This document shows, piece by piece, positions 1-7,908 of a stretch of DNA of 36,099 nucleotides. The position numbers and the translations under genes are program-made. How positions within the stretch are numbered: the stretch's first letter is position 1; each line of letters starts with the position of its first letter. The stretch spans positions 1-36,099 of the IMG/VR virus record IMGVR_UViG_3300035145_001599. One strand, 5' to 3'. The notes beneath the pieces are model-generated. The model had not been told where the DNA came from. It saw only the letters and a program-made list of their open reading frames with translations, and searched no databases. This DNA is from a virus.

Positions 1-22
1 GCTGTTAGGCCTATCTAAGAGC

Positions 23-160
23 TGGGGAGTGGGGGATTTGAACCCCCACTTCTTCCACACCGGATTTACTTACGCAATGCTAGCTAACGCTTTCAATCTT
101 TGTATTTGTGATACTGTCACAAATAGGCGAGAGCGTCATATCCAATTTGACTAACTCCCC
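23..160 (-). ncRNA. tRNA-like element with an 86-nt insert between D-arm and T-arm
   Basis: On the minus strand both ends of a tRNA are present. The acceptor stem GGGGAGT/ACTCCCC is a perfect 7 bp, followed by TA, a D-stem GTCA/TGAC with GG in its loop, a T-arm GGGGG-TTCAAAT-CCCCC, and discriminator A; no CCA is encoded. Between D-arm and T-arm there are about 86 nt instead of the usual 22-41. This insert contains a perfect 9-bp hairpin (arms at 103-111 and 117-125, loop 112-116) inside a longer imperfect stem made of GCTCTC and GAAAGC. I could not find a normal 5-bp anticodon stem with a 7-nt loop and U33, so no anticodon is assigned. It could be a tRNA with an unusual insert or long variable arm, a decayed tRNA, or a non-coding RNA with tRNA ends. 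It sits next to a normal tRNA-Ile. Confidence 0.6.
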
Positions 161-166
161 GTATTT

Positions 167-243
167 TGGTAGGGACGACAGGAATTGAACCTGTGACCTT
201 GACTGTATAAGAGTCCTGCTCTAACCAACTGAGCTACGCCCCC
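167..243 (-). tRNA. tRNA-Ile (anticodon UAU)
   Basis: The minus strand folds as a complete cloverleaf. The acceptor is GGGGGCG/CGTCCCT with two G-U pairs, the D-arm is GCTC/GAGC, the anticodon loop CTTATAC gives anticodon TAT, and the T-arm is ACAGG-TTCAATT-CCTGT. Discriminator A is followed by an encoded CCA. A tRNA reading AUA is rare in many bacteria, and it would help an AT-rich phage that uses AUA often. A tRNA-Met that needs CAU-to-LAU modification is excluded because the anticodon itself is TAT. Confidence 0.93.
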
Positions 244-332
244 ATGTTGATCGCACCATTTTTTTCGTAGAGGTGCAAGACTCGAAAAGATTAAGACCGA
301 GATGTCAAAGAACTTTTGTTCGTTAGATACAA

Positions 333-345
333 GGCTAATATACCA
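333..345 (-). promoter_or_regulatory. candidate promoter element upstream of the tRNA-Ile
   Basis: The minus strand reads TGGTATATTAGCC about 90 bases before the tRNA-Ile. A 13-base match with two differences occurs at 1031-1043, ahead of the sigma factor gene. TATATTAG only loosely resembles the Bacteroidota -7 box TAnnTTTG, so the promoter role is inference from the repeated motif and its position. The rest of 244-386 contains no gene that I can see. Confidence 0.25.
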
Positions 346-386
346 AACCTTGCATAAAGTTTAAAATTTTAAAGTGTTAAAATCTG

Positions 387-998
387 TTAAATTTTAGCCA
401 TAGCCTCCATGATCAACATTTTACCACGGCGAATTCGATTCTTAACAGTTTGAAGATTGACATTGTGCTTCTCTGCAATATCTTCGTACTTCATACTGTT
501 GAGAAGGCGATCTTCGAGAATGTCTCGGTACATTGGCTTAAGACCTTTAATACAATTCAAAGCCAAAGCATATTGTTCCATCAACTGATTCTCTTCTTCA
601 AGATAGTCTTTCTCAGTACGTTGCTCGTAATCATTAAGCAACTCGTCGATGGTTTCGTTAACGCCATTAGAGGCTGAAACTTCTACGCCGAAATCTTTCA
701 TGCCATCAATGCTATACTTGCGATTACGTTCGCGAATCCAACCAAGAGATTCATTAAAGGCAATGCGGTAGAGCCAAGTGGTGATTTGATATTTAGGATC
801 ATATTGGTCGATCTTGGTCCACATTTTGATCAGTGTATTAGCCAAAATATCTTCAGCTGCTTCTGCATCTTTAACCACATTCATGATGTAGTTGCGAAGG
901 CCAGGTTGAACTCGCTTGTACAACAAGTTAAAGTCTTTTTCAGATCGAGATGCCAAGAAGTTTTCTGCGAGTTCGCGGTAGCTAGCAGTGTTTTGCAT
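387..998 (-). CDS. sigma-70 family (ECF-like) RNA polymerase sigma factor
   Basis: The 203-residue protein has the two-domain layout of an ECF-type sigma factor. Region 2 lies at about residues 20-95, including the TWLYRIAFNES core-binding/-10 recognition stretch. Region 4 lies at about 150-203, with KYEDIAEKHNV...TVKNRIRRGK forming the helix-turn-helix for -35-type contacts. A spacer of about 50 acidic residues joins them and no region 1 or 3 is visible. It would redirect host RNA polymerase to phage promoters, a job done in T4 by gp55, but the sequence resembles host ECF factors more than gp55. It is followed on the same strand by tRNA-Ile and preceded by a candidate promoter at 1031-1043. 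A likely target is the GATATATA element ahead of the structural genes; that link is inference. Confidence 0.88.
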   Translation of the reverse strand: MQNTASYRELAENFLASRSEKDFNLLYKRVQPGLRNYIMNVVKDAEAAEDILANTLIKMWTKIDQYDPKYQITTWLYRIAFNESLGWIRERNRKYSIDGMKDFGVEVSASNGVNETIDELLNDYEQRTEKDYLEEENQLMEQYALALNCIKGLKPMYRDILEDRLLNSMKYEDIAEKHNVNLQTVKNRIRRGKMLIMEAMAKI

Positions 999-1030
999 AT
1001 AAGCTTGTTTTTAAGGGGTGAAAGTTACAT

Positions 1031-1043
1031 GGTAAATATACCA
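1031..1043 (-). promoter_or_regulatory. candidate promoter for the sigma factor gene
   Basis: The minus strand reads TGGTATATTTACC, about 33 bases before the sigma factor start. TATATTTA is one base from the Bacteroidota -7 consensus TAnnTTTG, and TTTC stands 19 bases upstream where TTTG would be expected. The same 13-mer with two changes occurs at 333-345. The role as a host-sigma promoter is inferred. Confidence 0.3.
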
Positions 1044-1072
1044 CAAAAAAATTAAACGGGAAACTTTAAATG

Positions 1073-1588
1073 TTAAAAATCGTTAAAAGTTTCTAAAAGT
1101 CGTTGTAGTTCTTGAGGCTTATAACCCCAAAGATCGGTAGATGCATTGATAATTCGCTTCTTGGGGTCTGACTTATACTTTTTACCAGGATATCCTATAA
1201 CCGAATAATATCCATTAGACGACCCTGGCCATTCTTGCATCGGCCAATAAGATAAACTACACTCATAATCTTTAAGAGGAGTTATACGATTCATCATATA
1301 ACTATTTCCTGGCATAAGCTTTTTATTATTTAATAACATGACCGCAGCATCGTGCTCAGCTGGCAACAAATAAATCTTGCCCCTGAGGCGCTGTAATGCG
1401 TCTTGAGCTGTCTTGGGATCCCAAGCGAAGTTTCCTAAATGATAAACTATATCTTCGTCAGTGACCACTGAATTCCAATTGCCAATTAACTCATTAGTCA
1501 TATTGTCAACATCCTTAAATGGTCGCTTAAACTTAGAGATTGCGTTGGGCCTTCCCAACTGTAAGTTAGAAGTCACATATACTTTCAT
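1073..1588 (-). CDS. metallophosphoesterase-fold protein lacking the metal ligands (probable pseudoenzyme)
   Basis: The 171-residue protein follows the small phage/bacterial calcineurin-like phosphoesterase pattern along its whole length, including NRPF-like KRPF, IGNWNSVV, DEDIVYHLG, LRGKIYLLP and STDLWGYKP. The catalytic positions are replaced. The usual SDLH is SNLQ (N8, Q10), the usual GD is GN (N53), GNHD is AEHD (E78, with H79 kept), the usual CHYP is SYWP (Y114), and GHxH is GYPG (Y133, G135). With almost every metal ligand gone it is unlikely to be a phosphoesterase; a binding, decoy or inhibitory role is possible but unproven. The reading frame is intact, so it is not a decaying pseudogene. 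It is a single gene with a 30-nt gap after the exported protease gene and 74 nt before the sigma gene. CATATAAA lies about 10 bases before its start. Confidence 0.8.
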   Translation of the reverse strand: MKVYVTSNLQLGRPNAISKFKRPFKDVDNMTNELIGNWNSVVTDEDIVYHLGNFAWDPKTAQDALQRLRGKIYLLPAEHDAAVMLLNNKKLMPGNSYMMNRITPLKDYECSLSYWPMQEWPGSSNGYYSVIGYPGKKYKSDPKKRIINASTDLWGYKPQELQRLLETFNDF

Positions 1589-1618
1589 GTAGCTTTATAT
1601 GTAAAAGGTAAAATAAGT

Positions 1619-3571
1619 TTATTGTACGTCATAAATACAACGCACTGACATGCCATGACCCTTAGACTTACTTGTTTGCCAAAGATCGTTATATCTGGCA
1701 ATGCCATTTTTTGTATCTAAAATAGCTCTCGACCAAGCACTTTCTCTGCGATTTCTTTTTAGCGAGAAATGTGAGTCAGAAGTCCAATATGTTGCTATTA
1801 AATCTTGACCATAATAAACTCCGTCAATGTCTTTAATAACTCCAGCATAAACAGGATCAAACTCACTTGCAAATATTTGAGTATGCATATCTTGTGATTC
1901 TCCTCTATTTCCAACTGTATTTAATTCCGTCTTATTAAGGCCTAATATATCTTCAAGGTTTTTCCAATCTTGATCACTAGGAACTCTCCATCCAACTGGA
2001 CAAACTCCTTCGTTGACTGCATACCAATTATATAAAAAACCTAATGTATCTAAAGTACTTAAGGGATTATAATATGCACCTGTTTCATCTTCACTCCATT
2101 CAGAACCTTCTCCTAATTCATTAATATTTACACCAGATGTGTATGTTGTAGTTCTTAAGTTTTCAGTAAACCAACACGTTGATCCAAATAAAGCTAAATC
2201 ATATTGATAACCGTGATAATTTTCACTAACGCAATCTTCTTGATTATCACACACTCCATTATTATTTAAATCTTCTGCGCAATCGCCACCACAGACACCA
2301 ATGGCATCGAGCTGGTTGCCGTTGCAGTCACAATCGCCGGCCGGGATGTCGCTACATCCGCATACATAAATCTCTCCAGGGCCATTGCAAATACCGCAAG
2401 CGTCGAGTGCGCCAATACAGTCGTCGACATCGTCACAGATGCCATCGTCGTCGGCATCTGAGTTACAAGTTCCATTGCAAACACCTAAAGCATCATAATT
2501 ACCTACACAATTATCTACATCGTCGCAAATGCCATCGCTATCAACATCTGCTTGACAAGATCCTCCACAAACTCCTATTGCATCATTATAAAGGCATGAG
2601 CCGTCATCTACTGTTGCCGAAGAATTGTAATTACATGCGTTAGAATTTGTACATCCTTCATTAGATCCATATAAATTACTACCGTTTGCAAACATAGCCT
2701 GTCTATATAAATCTCCCCAAGCGTGCATCCTATCTATTTGACCGTCAGTAAACTTTAAGTTAGAACAACCATGATAAGACATTATATTTTCAGGATCTGC
2801 ACCATTTCCATTATTTACAAATCCTGGACATACTATACTACAACCCCCTAAAACACCGATTTGCGGAGGGGTATCACAAACTAGATCACCTTGAGTTTGA
2901 CAATTACTTTCTTGACTAGCTTCTAAACATGAAGGATATCCATAATAATAAGTATCATATGTTTGTCCCTGAGAAGTTTGTTTATGAAAGCTATGATATA
3001 ATCCTAAAAAATGACCCACTTCATGTGCATTAGTTTTACTAGTTGTACTTTTAAAATAAGAAGGGTCTACAAAATATCCAGGAACATAATTTGCACTTAA
3101 AAATGTAAATCCAGCAGCACCGCCTGACATTTCAATAACATAGACATTTAAATATTGAGAATTTAAATAGCCAAATGTATTCCAAAAATATCCAGCAGAA
3201 TCAGCAATAGTTAAATAAGATGCATTTACATAAAATTCAGTACCGTAATCGTTTAAATCTATATTTCTATATCCGTTAAAAGTTTGATTAGTTAATGGAT
3301 CTATGAATGTATTTCCATCTGGGTTACGATCAGCTAATACAAACGTTATTTCTGAATCCGTTTGGTCTGTTGTACCTATTCCAGATTGGAATTGAATATT
3401 TAAAAGATCTACAGCATCAACAACTTGAGAATAACTAACATTGGATCCATATCCTAATGTATTTGTATTATCGTGTAATACATTTACAACAAGCGGTATT
3501 ATTCTTTCTTGAGAAAAAATTGAGTTACACATTGTTAAACAGAACAATGTAAATATAATTAGGTTTTTCAT
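1619..3571 (-). CDS. exported pappalysin-like zinc metalloprotease with FISUMP domain
   Basis: The 650-residue protein begins with a Sec signal peptide (residues 1-20, cleavage likely before QE). A metzincin domain of the pappalysin (M43) type spans about 25-290: the zinc motif HEVGHFLGLYH is at 183-193 (H183, E184, H187, H193), and the Met-turn NIMSYHG has M264. Next comes a Cys-rich linker (about 307-447) with GCTNSNACNYN and three DxDxDGICDD-like, thrombospondin-type-3-like calcium-binding repeats. The C-terminus (about 454-650) is a Fibrobacter succinogenes major paralogous (FISUMP) domain with CWFTENLRT, LYNWYAV, CPVGWRVPSD and GHGMSVRC. I see no type IX secretion C-terminal domain. It is expected outside the cytoplasm, where it could cleave host surface proteins or act in adhesion. 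It is a shorter paralogue of the neighbouring 3634-7896 gene. Such exported hydrolases are normal for Bacteroidota hosts and odd in a phage. Confidence 0.85.
   Translation of the reverse strand: MKNLIIFTLFCLTMCNSIFSQERIIPLVVNVLHDNTNTLGYGSNVSYSQVVDAVDLLNIQFQSGIGTTDQTDSEITFVLADRNPDGNTFIDPLTNQTFNGYRNIDLNDYGTEFYVNASYLTIADSAGYFWNTFGYLNSQYLNVYVIEMSGGAAGFTFLSANYVPGYFVDPSYFKSTTSKTNAHEVGHFLGLYHSFHKQTSQGQTYDTYYYGYPSCLEASQESNCQTQGDLVCDTPPQIGVLGGCSIVCPGFVNNGNGADPENIMSYHGCSNLKFTDGQIDRMHAWGDLYRQAMFANGSNLYGSNEGCTNSNACNYNSSATVDDGSCLYNDAIGVCGGSCQADVDSDGICDDVDNCVGNYDALGVCNGTCNSDADDDGICDDVDDCIGALDACGICNGPGEIYVCGCSDIPAGDCDCNGNQLDAIGVCGGDCAEDLNNNGVCDNQEDCVSENYHGYQYDLALFGSTCWFTENLRTTTYTSGVNINELGEGSEWSEDETGAYYNPLSTLDTLGFLYNWYAVNEGVCPVGWRVPSDQDWKNLEDILGLNKTELNTVGNRGESQDMHTQIFASEFDPVYAGVIKDIDGVYYGQDLIATYWTSDSHFSLKRNRRESAWSRAILDTKNGIARYNDLWQTSKSKGHGMSVRCIYDVQ
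2270..2560 (-). repeat. Cys/Asp-rich calcium-binding-type repeats, locally GC-rich
   Basis: This stretch encodes about residues 337-434 of the exported protease and repeats an Asp-rich SDGICDD/CxGxC unit. Its base composition is visibly richer in GC (GTCGTCGACATCG-type runs) than the AT-rich sequence on either side. A matching GC-rich patch is at 4290-4440 in the paralogous gene. The repeats probably bind calcium and hold the protease and FISUMP domains apart. Confidence 0.6.
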
Positions 3572-3583
3572 GGTTTTACAAAA

Positions 3584-3609
3584 ATAAAGCGGGATTAATC
3601 CCGCTTTAT
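3584..3609 (-). terminator. rho-independent terminator after the 1420-residue protein gene
   Basis: A perfect 26-base palindrome (ATAAAGCGGGATTAATCCCGC... with GCGGGAT/ATCCCGC core) lies 25 bases after the stop codon of 3634-7896. It is followed on the minus strand by a T-rich tract, TTTATTTTTG. The palindrome ends 12 bases before the start of the 1619-3571 gene, so that gene probably relies on read-through or on its own promoter. Confidence 0.85.
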
Positions 3610-3633
3610 TTATCTTATTTTTATGTGTTTATT

Positions 3634-6600
3634 TTAATCTTCTAAAATGCATCTAACCGAAAGACCGTGACCTTTTCCTCCGCTAGTTTGCCATAGATCG
3701 TGATATCTACCAATAGCAGATAAATCTTGATCTGCAAAAATAGCCCTAGACCATGCGCTTTCACTATACCTTGGTTTTGTACTGAAGAAAGCACTTTGTG
3801 TCCAATAATAACCTGCATTTCCAAGTTGTCTAAATTGACCATCTCCATCAACTCTTATGCCTCCAAAATCTCCTGACCAACCTGTTGTTCCATTTGGACC
3901 TATAGCATCTCCGGTTAAAGTAGAAATACCTCTATATCCTGTTGAATTTAGTTCAGATCTAGACATACCAGTAAAGTCTTCAAGATTTTTAAAGTCTTTA
4001 TCGGTTGGAACTTTCCAACCAACAGGACATAAATTACCAGTATTTATTGCATACCAATTATATAAATATCCATATTGGTTTGTATTACTATCATCATTAT
4101 CATATTTAGAATAGGCTCCAGAAGTTGCATCTGACCAAGCCTGATTATCTTGTATTTCAGATATTGATTGATTATTATTGTATATTCTAGTTCTCAAATT
4201 CTCAGTAAACCAACATTGATCTCCTATTTGTTCAACGCTGTATGTATGTCCATCAAAAGTTGGAGCTAAACAACTTAAAAGTTCAGCTTGTTGAGCAACG
4301 TCACAGATGCCATCACCGTTTACATCAGATGCACAGTCTCCTCCACAAATACCAATTGCATCTTCAACTTGACCAGCACAGTCGCATGCACCTTCGGGTA
4401 TGCCATTGCCTCCACAAACGCCACACTCGTCGCGCACTAGAATAGCTCCATCGTCAACGTTAGCACTTGGATCAAAATTACAAAGTAAAGTTGAGCTTAA
4501 AGAAGTAGATCCATCAACAACGTCTTGTTGAGGTAAAGAGTATGTAGTTCCACCTACTCTAACTTCAGGTGCTTCAGCTCCAGAAACACATCTAACTTGC
4601 CTATAAGAAGTGACCCAATTACCTTGAATTGTACTAGAAGTACAATAATCAGGTGCATTATTCAAACAAGTTGGAGTAAAATTATTATACTTAAGACCAT
4701 CGGAATAGTAATCAATAGTTCTTCCATTAGATATGTAAGTAATTTTTTCATATTCAGGAAAACTAAATCCAAAAGCACGTTCGCCCGATTGTAATTGAAT
4801 GGCAGGATACCACCAATTTCTTCTTCCATCAATGTCCTTCCACGCTCCTACTGCGCCCCAACCTTGTCGACCAGGTGCTACTCGAATCTGATATGGAGCA
4901 CTTCCATATCCGTCAGGATCACCGACCACAAGTTCCTGGTTATATGTACCATTAAATCCAAAGTCATTATCACCATAATATACGTTATAACTCCATCCCC
5001 AACCTAGTTCTGAAGATTCAGATTTAGACAAAGTTAAAGCCTTTTTTGCAGATGGTCCAGCCGCATCGGCTAATAATTCAAAATCAGAAAGACTAGCTAC
5101 CCTAAACCCTTCTGGGCAAATATTTTTTTGATTAGGATCATTAGGATTATCATATGCTAAATAGTTATAGAAAAATCCTCCAAATTTATCTCTACTGTTA
5201 GGTTCATCCCATTCTTCTTGACTTACAAATGCGTTATATGCAGATGAAATATTATTAGCCAATCTTGGATCTATATATGCAGCGAAAAGGCTATCAGTAT
5301 CTCTAAAAACTTCAGCATAGGTCGGCATATCAGTTGAGTCAATTCTCATGATAGGTGTTCCATCGCTATATACCGAGGTTTTAAGATTTTCTGCAAACCA
5401 ACATTGATTACCAATAGATACTACATCATGATCTATTCCGTCAACTGTTATAAAGGTTATTGGATTTCCATTTACATCTACGCAATTATTAGCAGCTGAA
5501 ACTGTATCAATAGCTGCATTAGGATAACCTAATGTATTTATTTTTGCCCAATATCTTTCTCCTTCTTGAAGACCATCAAACGTGGTTTTAGTAATAGCCT
5601 TTCTATATATGTGTTCATCATGAACGTAGCTTAAATATATTGTTGTATCTTTAACTATATTATTAAAATTTTCGTCAGAAGCTAAAAGTATATTTACATC
5701 TCCGGCTTCTAATGTTCCTTGATCTATTGCTTCTATGGTGGTAGTTATAGTACCAGGTTCTGAAACTTCAAAATCGAAATTTACATTAGCTAATTCAAAA
5801 GGATCATTTAAACTAGCATTATCACAAAATCCGTTATTTCCACCGGTATAGCATTGCTCATTAGATACGAACCCTTCAGGTACATTAAATCTATACATAA
5901 GTGGATATGGTAAAGTATCTGGTTGAGTTGTAAGATTCACATCACTTGAAGCAGAAGTAATTTTTGAGCCCATTCCATTGAATCCTACAAAAGTAACTCC
6001 ATTTTGAGGATTAGCAAGATGATCTAACCATGTTTCATCCATAGAATAAAGAACTTCTGTACCATTTAAAAGAACACTAAAGTTACATCCGTCCAAACAA
6101 GATTCGTAAATTAAGTGAGAAACTTGACCGGCGCCAGGACCATCTGTTAGCGCGTATCCATCAAAGAATCTAAGAACATATTCGCCAGGCTCTAAATACC
6201 AAGTATTAATAACTTCCCATGAATCATTTGAACCTGTTGCGTTATACCGTGTAATAAATGGATATACATTTCCATAAACATCATCTCCATATCCATCAAA
6301 TGCATAAGTTTCAGCTGCTTTCTTTTTATTTGTAAGAAATGAATTAGACCACCATTTTCTACCGTCCATAACTATTTCATCGTTATTTACGTCATAGATA
6401 TCAAATTGTTTAAACATCCAAAATGCACGCTTATAATTAGATTGTATAGATATAGAGCCATCAGCCTGTCTATCTAATTGATACGTCTTTGTGTTATCTC
6501 CTAGATATGCATCATTTGGAGATTGAGAAACGGCCGCGGTAATAGACCACGTCCCCTCATCTTTTATTTGTACTTCAGGAAATGAAACATTAAATATCTG

Positions 6601-7896
6601 TGACGCTTCAATTGCAGCTAAGTCATTTTGGTCATAAGAATATTGAAACGTTTCTACTCCATTACTTACTTGTAAATCAATAGAATATTGAGATTCTGTA
6701 AAATCTCCACTATTTTCTAATATAACAATAGGCTTAAATTTATTAATACCCGTTCTATCTATAGAGATATCTATTCCAAGATTATTTACAGCAACTGCTG
6801 TAGTAATCCAAGATTGATTAGCCAATTCAGTTCTTACGTTTTGTAAAGTTGCTCTCATTCTACAAACTTGATCTTGAGTAAAATGACGCTTACACTGAGG
6901 AGAAGTATCATCCATATAGTTATGAACATCTGGATATTCATCCAATTCGGTTTCGTAAAAATTTTGGGTTTGACCTCCCCCAACGACTGGAGCTCTAGAT
7001 GAACAAAGACTACTACAGTTTCTAGGGGTAGGAGGGGTGTCACAACATCTATCACCTTCTGTATTACAATCTACTTCATTATTAGCATCTTCAGGAGTAG
7101 ATGTATCATACCACGTTTGATAAAGCCCTAAATATGTGCCGACTGCTTCAGTAAAGAATGCATTTAAACCTGTTGCAAAAGAAGAAGGCAAATTTCCATA
7201 GCCAAATCTATTAGCTTGAATCACAATTCCGTCTAAATCAGATAAATTGACAGATGGAAATGTTCCGAACGTCATTGTTCCACATCCTCCATTATTATTA
7301 TCAATTTCAGGAACTACCCAAACATTTAAGTAATTTTCTCTAGGCCACCCAGTCGCTTGTTTTATAGCTAATTCATTGGGTAATAATAAATCAGAAGATT
7401 CTCTGACAAGACCATGTTCTACAAAATTAGCATCAGAAGAAAAATCATGCCTAATAATACCAGTTGTAGGATTTCCAGATGGATCTCTATGTGCTAAAAC
7501 AAATCTTATACCCGCATCTAAAGATGTGGCCTCCCTATCTTCTCCTTCTAACCAATAGGGAATCCAAGTATTATCAAATCTATCATTTAAGTTTTGTAAA
7601 GAAGTTAATACATGCTCTCTTGCTACATTAGCTGTTAAAGAAGGCTGAAGAGCATAATTTTCTTTCCATTGCACTTCTGCATAATTGACAGTTAAATCAA
7701 TAGGTTCTCCTTTGTGAATAATATGAAATACTACGGGTATTTCATAGATATCAGAGCCGTCTCCACAGTTCTCAAAATTTTGAGATATTAGATTTTCAGC
7801 AGCTTGTACACCAACATCATATGTCAATCTATCTACCTGTGAATAACCAGATATCGCTAAAATCATTATTAAAAATAAGTTTACTATTCTTTTCAT
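3634..7896 (-). CDS. large exported pappalysin-like protein with inactivated zinc site and two FISUMP domains
   Basis: The 1420-residue protein starts with a signal peptide (residues 1-19, MKRIVNLFLIMILAISGYS). Its N-terminal 360 residues align with the neighbouring protease: IPVVFHIIH, LNVWVVPE, CDTPP and a Met-turn-like NYMDD (M328). The zinc motif position reads EAVGTYLGLYQ (residues 250-260), so all three histidines and the catalytic glutamate are replaced (H to E, E to A, H to T, H to Q). A long beta-rich region (about 370-790) follows, then a FISUMP domain (about 795-1110; CWFAENLKT), a short Cys-rich DVNGDGICD segment (about 1155-1205), and a second FISUMP domain (about 1215-1420; CWFTENLRT, GHGLSVRC). 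It probably works as a secreted binding or structural protein, not a protease. It arose with 1619-3571 by duplication of the same architecture. A terminator follows it. Involvement in virions, receptor binding or superinfection control is open. Confidence 0.8.
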   Translation of the reverse strand: MKRIVNLFLIMILAISGYSQVDRLTYDVGVQAAENLISQNFENCGDGSDIYEIPVVFHIIHKGEPIDLTVNYAEVQWKENYALQPSLTANVAREHVLTSLQNLNDRFDNTWIPYWLEGEDREATSLDAGIRFVLAHRDPSGNPTTGIIRHDFSSDANFVEHGLVRESSDLLLPNELAIKQATGWPRENYLNVWVVPEIDNNNGGCGTMTFGTFPSVNLSDLDGIVIQANRFGYGNLPSSFATGLNAFFTEAVGTYLGLYQTWYDTSTPEDANNEVDCNTEGDRCCDTPPTPRNCSSLCSSRAPVVGGGQTQNFYETELDEYPDVHNYMDDTSPQCKRHFTQDQVCRMRATLQNVRTELANQSWITTAVAVNNLGIDISIDRTGINKFKPIVILENSGDFTESQYSIDLQVSNGVETFQYSYDQNDLAAIEASQIFNVSFPEVQIKDEGTWSITAAVSQSPNDAYLGDNTKTYQLDRQADGSISIQSNYKRAFWMFKQFDIYDVNNDEIVMDGRKWWSNSFLTNKKKAAETYAFDGYGDDVYGNVYPFITRYNATGSNDSWEVINTWYLEPGEYVLRFFDGYALTDGPGAGQVSHLIYESCLDGCNFSVLLNGTEVLYSMDETWLDHLANPQNGVTFVGFNGMGSKITSASSDVNLTTQPDTLPYPLMYRFNVPEGFVSNEQCYTGGNNGFCDNASLNDPFELANVNFDFEVSEPGTITTTIEAIDQGTLEAGDVNILLASDENFNNIVKDTTIYLSYVHDEHIYRKAITKTTFDGLQEGERYWAKINTLGYPNAAIDTVSAANNCVDVNGNPITFITVDGIDHDVVSIGNQCWFAENLKTSVYSDGTPIMRIDSTDMPTYAEVFRDTDSLFAAYIDPRLANNISSAYNAFVSQEEWDEPNSRDKFGGFFYNYLAYDNPNDPNQKNICPEGFRVASLSDFELLADAAGPSAKKALTLSKSESSELGWGWSYNVYYGDNDFGFNGTYNQELVVGDPDGYGSAPYQIRVAPGRQGWGAVGAWKDIDGRRNWWYPAIQLQSGERAFGFSFPEYEKITYISNGRTIDYYSDGLKYNNFTPTCLNNAPDYCTSSTIQGNWVTSYRQVRCVSGAEAPEVRVGGTTYSLPQQDVVDGSTSLSSTLLCNFDPSANVDDGAILVRDECGVCGGNGIPEGACDCAGQVEDAIGICGGDCASDVNGDGICDVAQQAELLSCLAPTFDGHTYSVEQIGDQCWFTENLRTRIYNNNQSISEIQDNQAWSDATSGAYSKYDNDDSNTNQYGYLYNWYAINTGNLCPVGWKVPTDKDFKNLEDFTGMSRSELNSTGYRGISTLTGDAIGPNGTTGWSGDFGGIRVDGDGQFRQLGNAGYYWTQSAFFSTKPRYSESAWSRAIFADQDLSAIGRYHDLWQTSGGKGHGLSVRCILED

Positions 7897-7908
7897 TTTT
7901 ATGTGTGT

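Noticed and set aside
23-160. tmRNA or group I intron-containing tRNA as an explanation for the long tRNA-like element.
   Set aside because: At 138 nt it is far shorter than tmRNA and has no tag frame or the tmRNA D-loop form. The insert is too short for a group I intron core.
286-309. A Bacteroidota promoter (TTTG then TAATCTTT) before the tRNA-Ile.
   Set aside because: The spacer between the boxes is only 12 bases instead of about 19, and the -7 box has an extra base.
3634-7896. A diversity-generating retroelement acting on the C-terminal FISUMP domain.
   Set aside because: No reverse transcriptase, template repeat or adenine-biased variable repeat is visible in the window. The fold resemblance alone is not enough.
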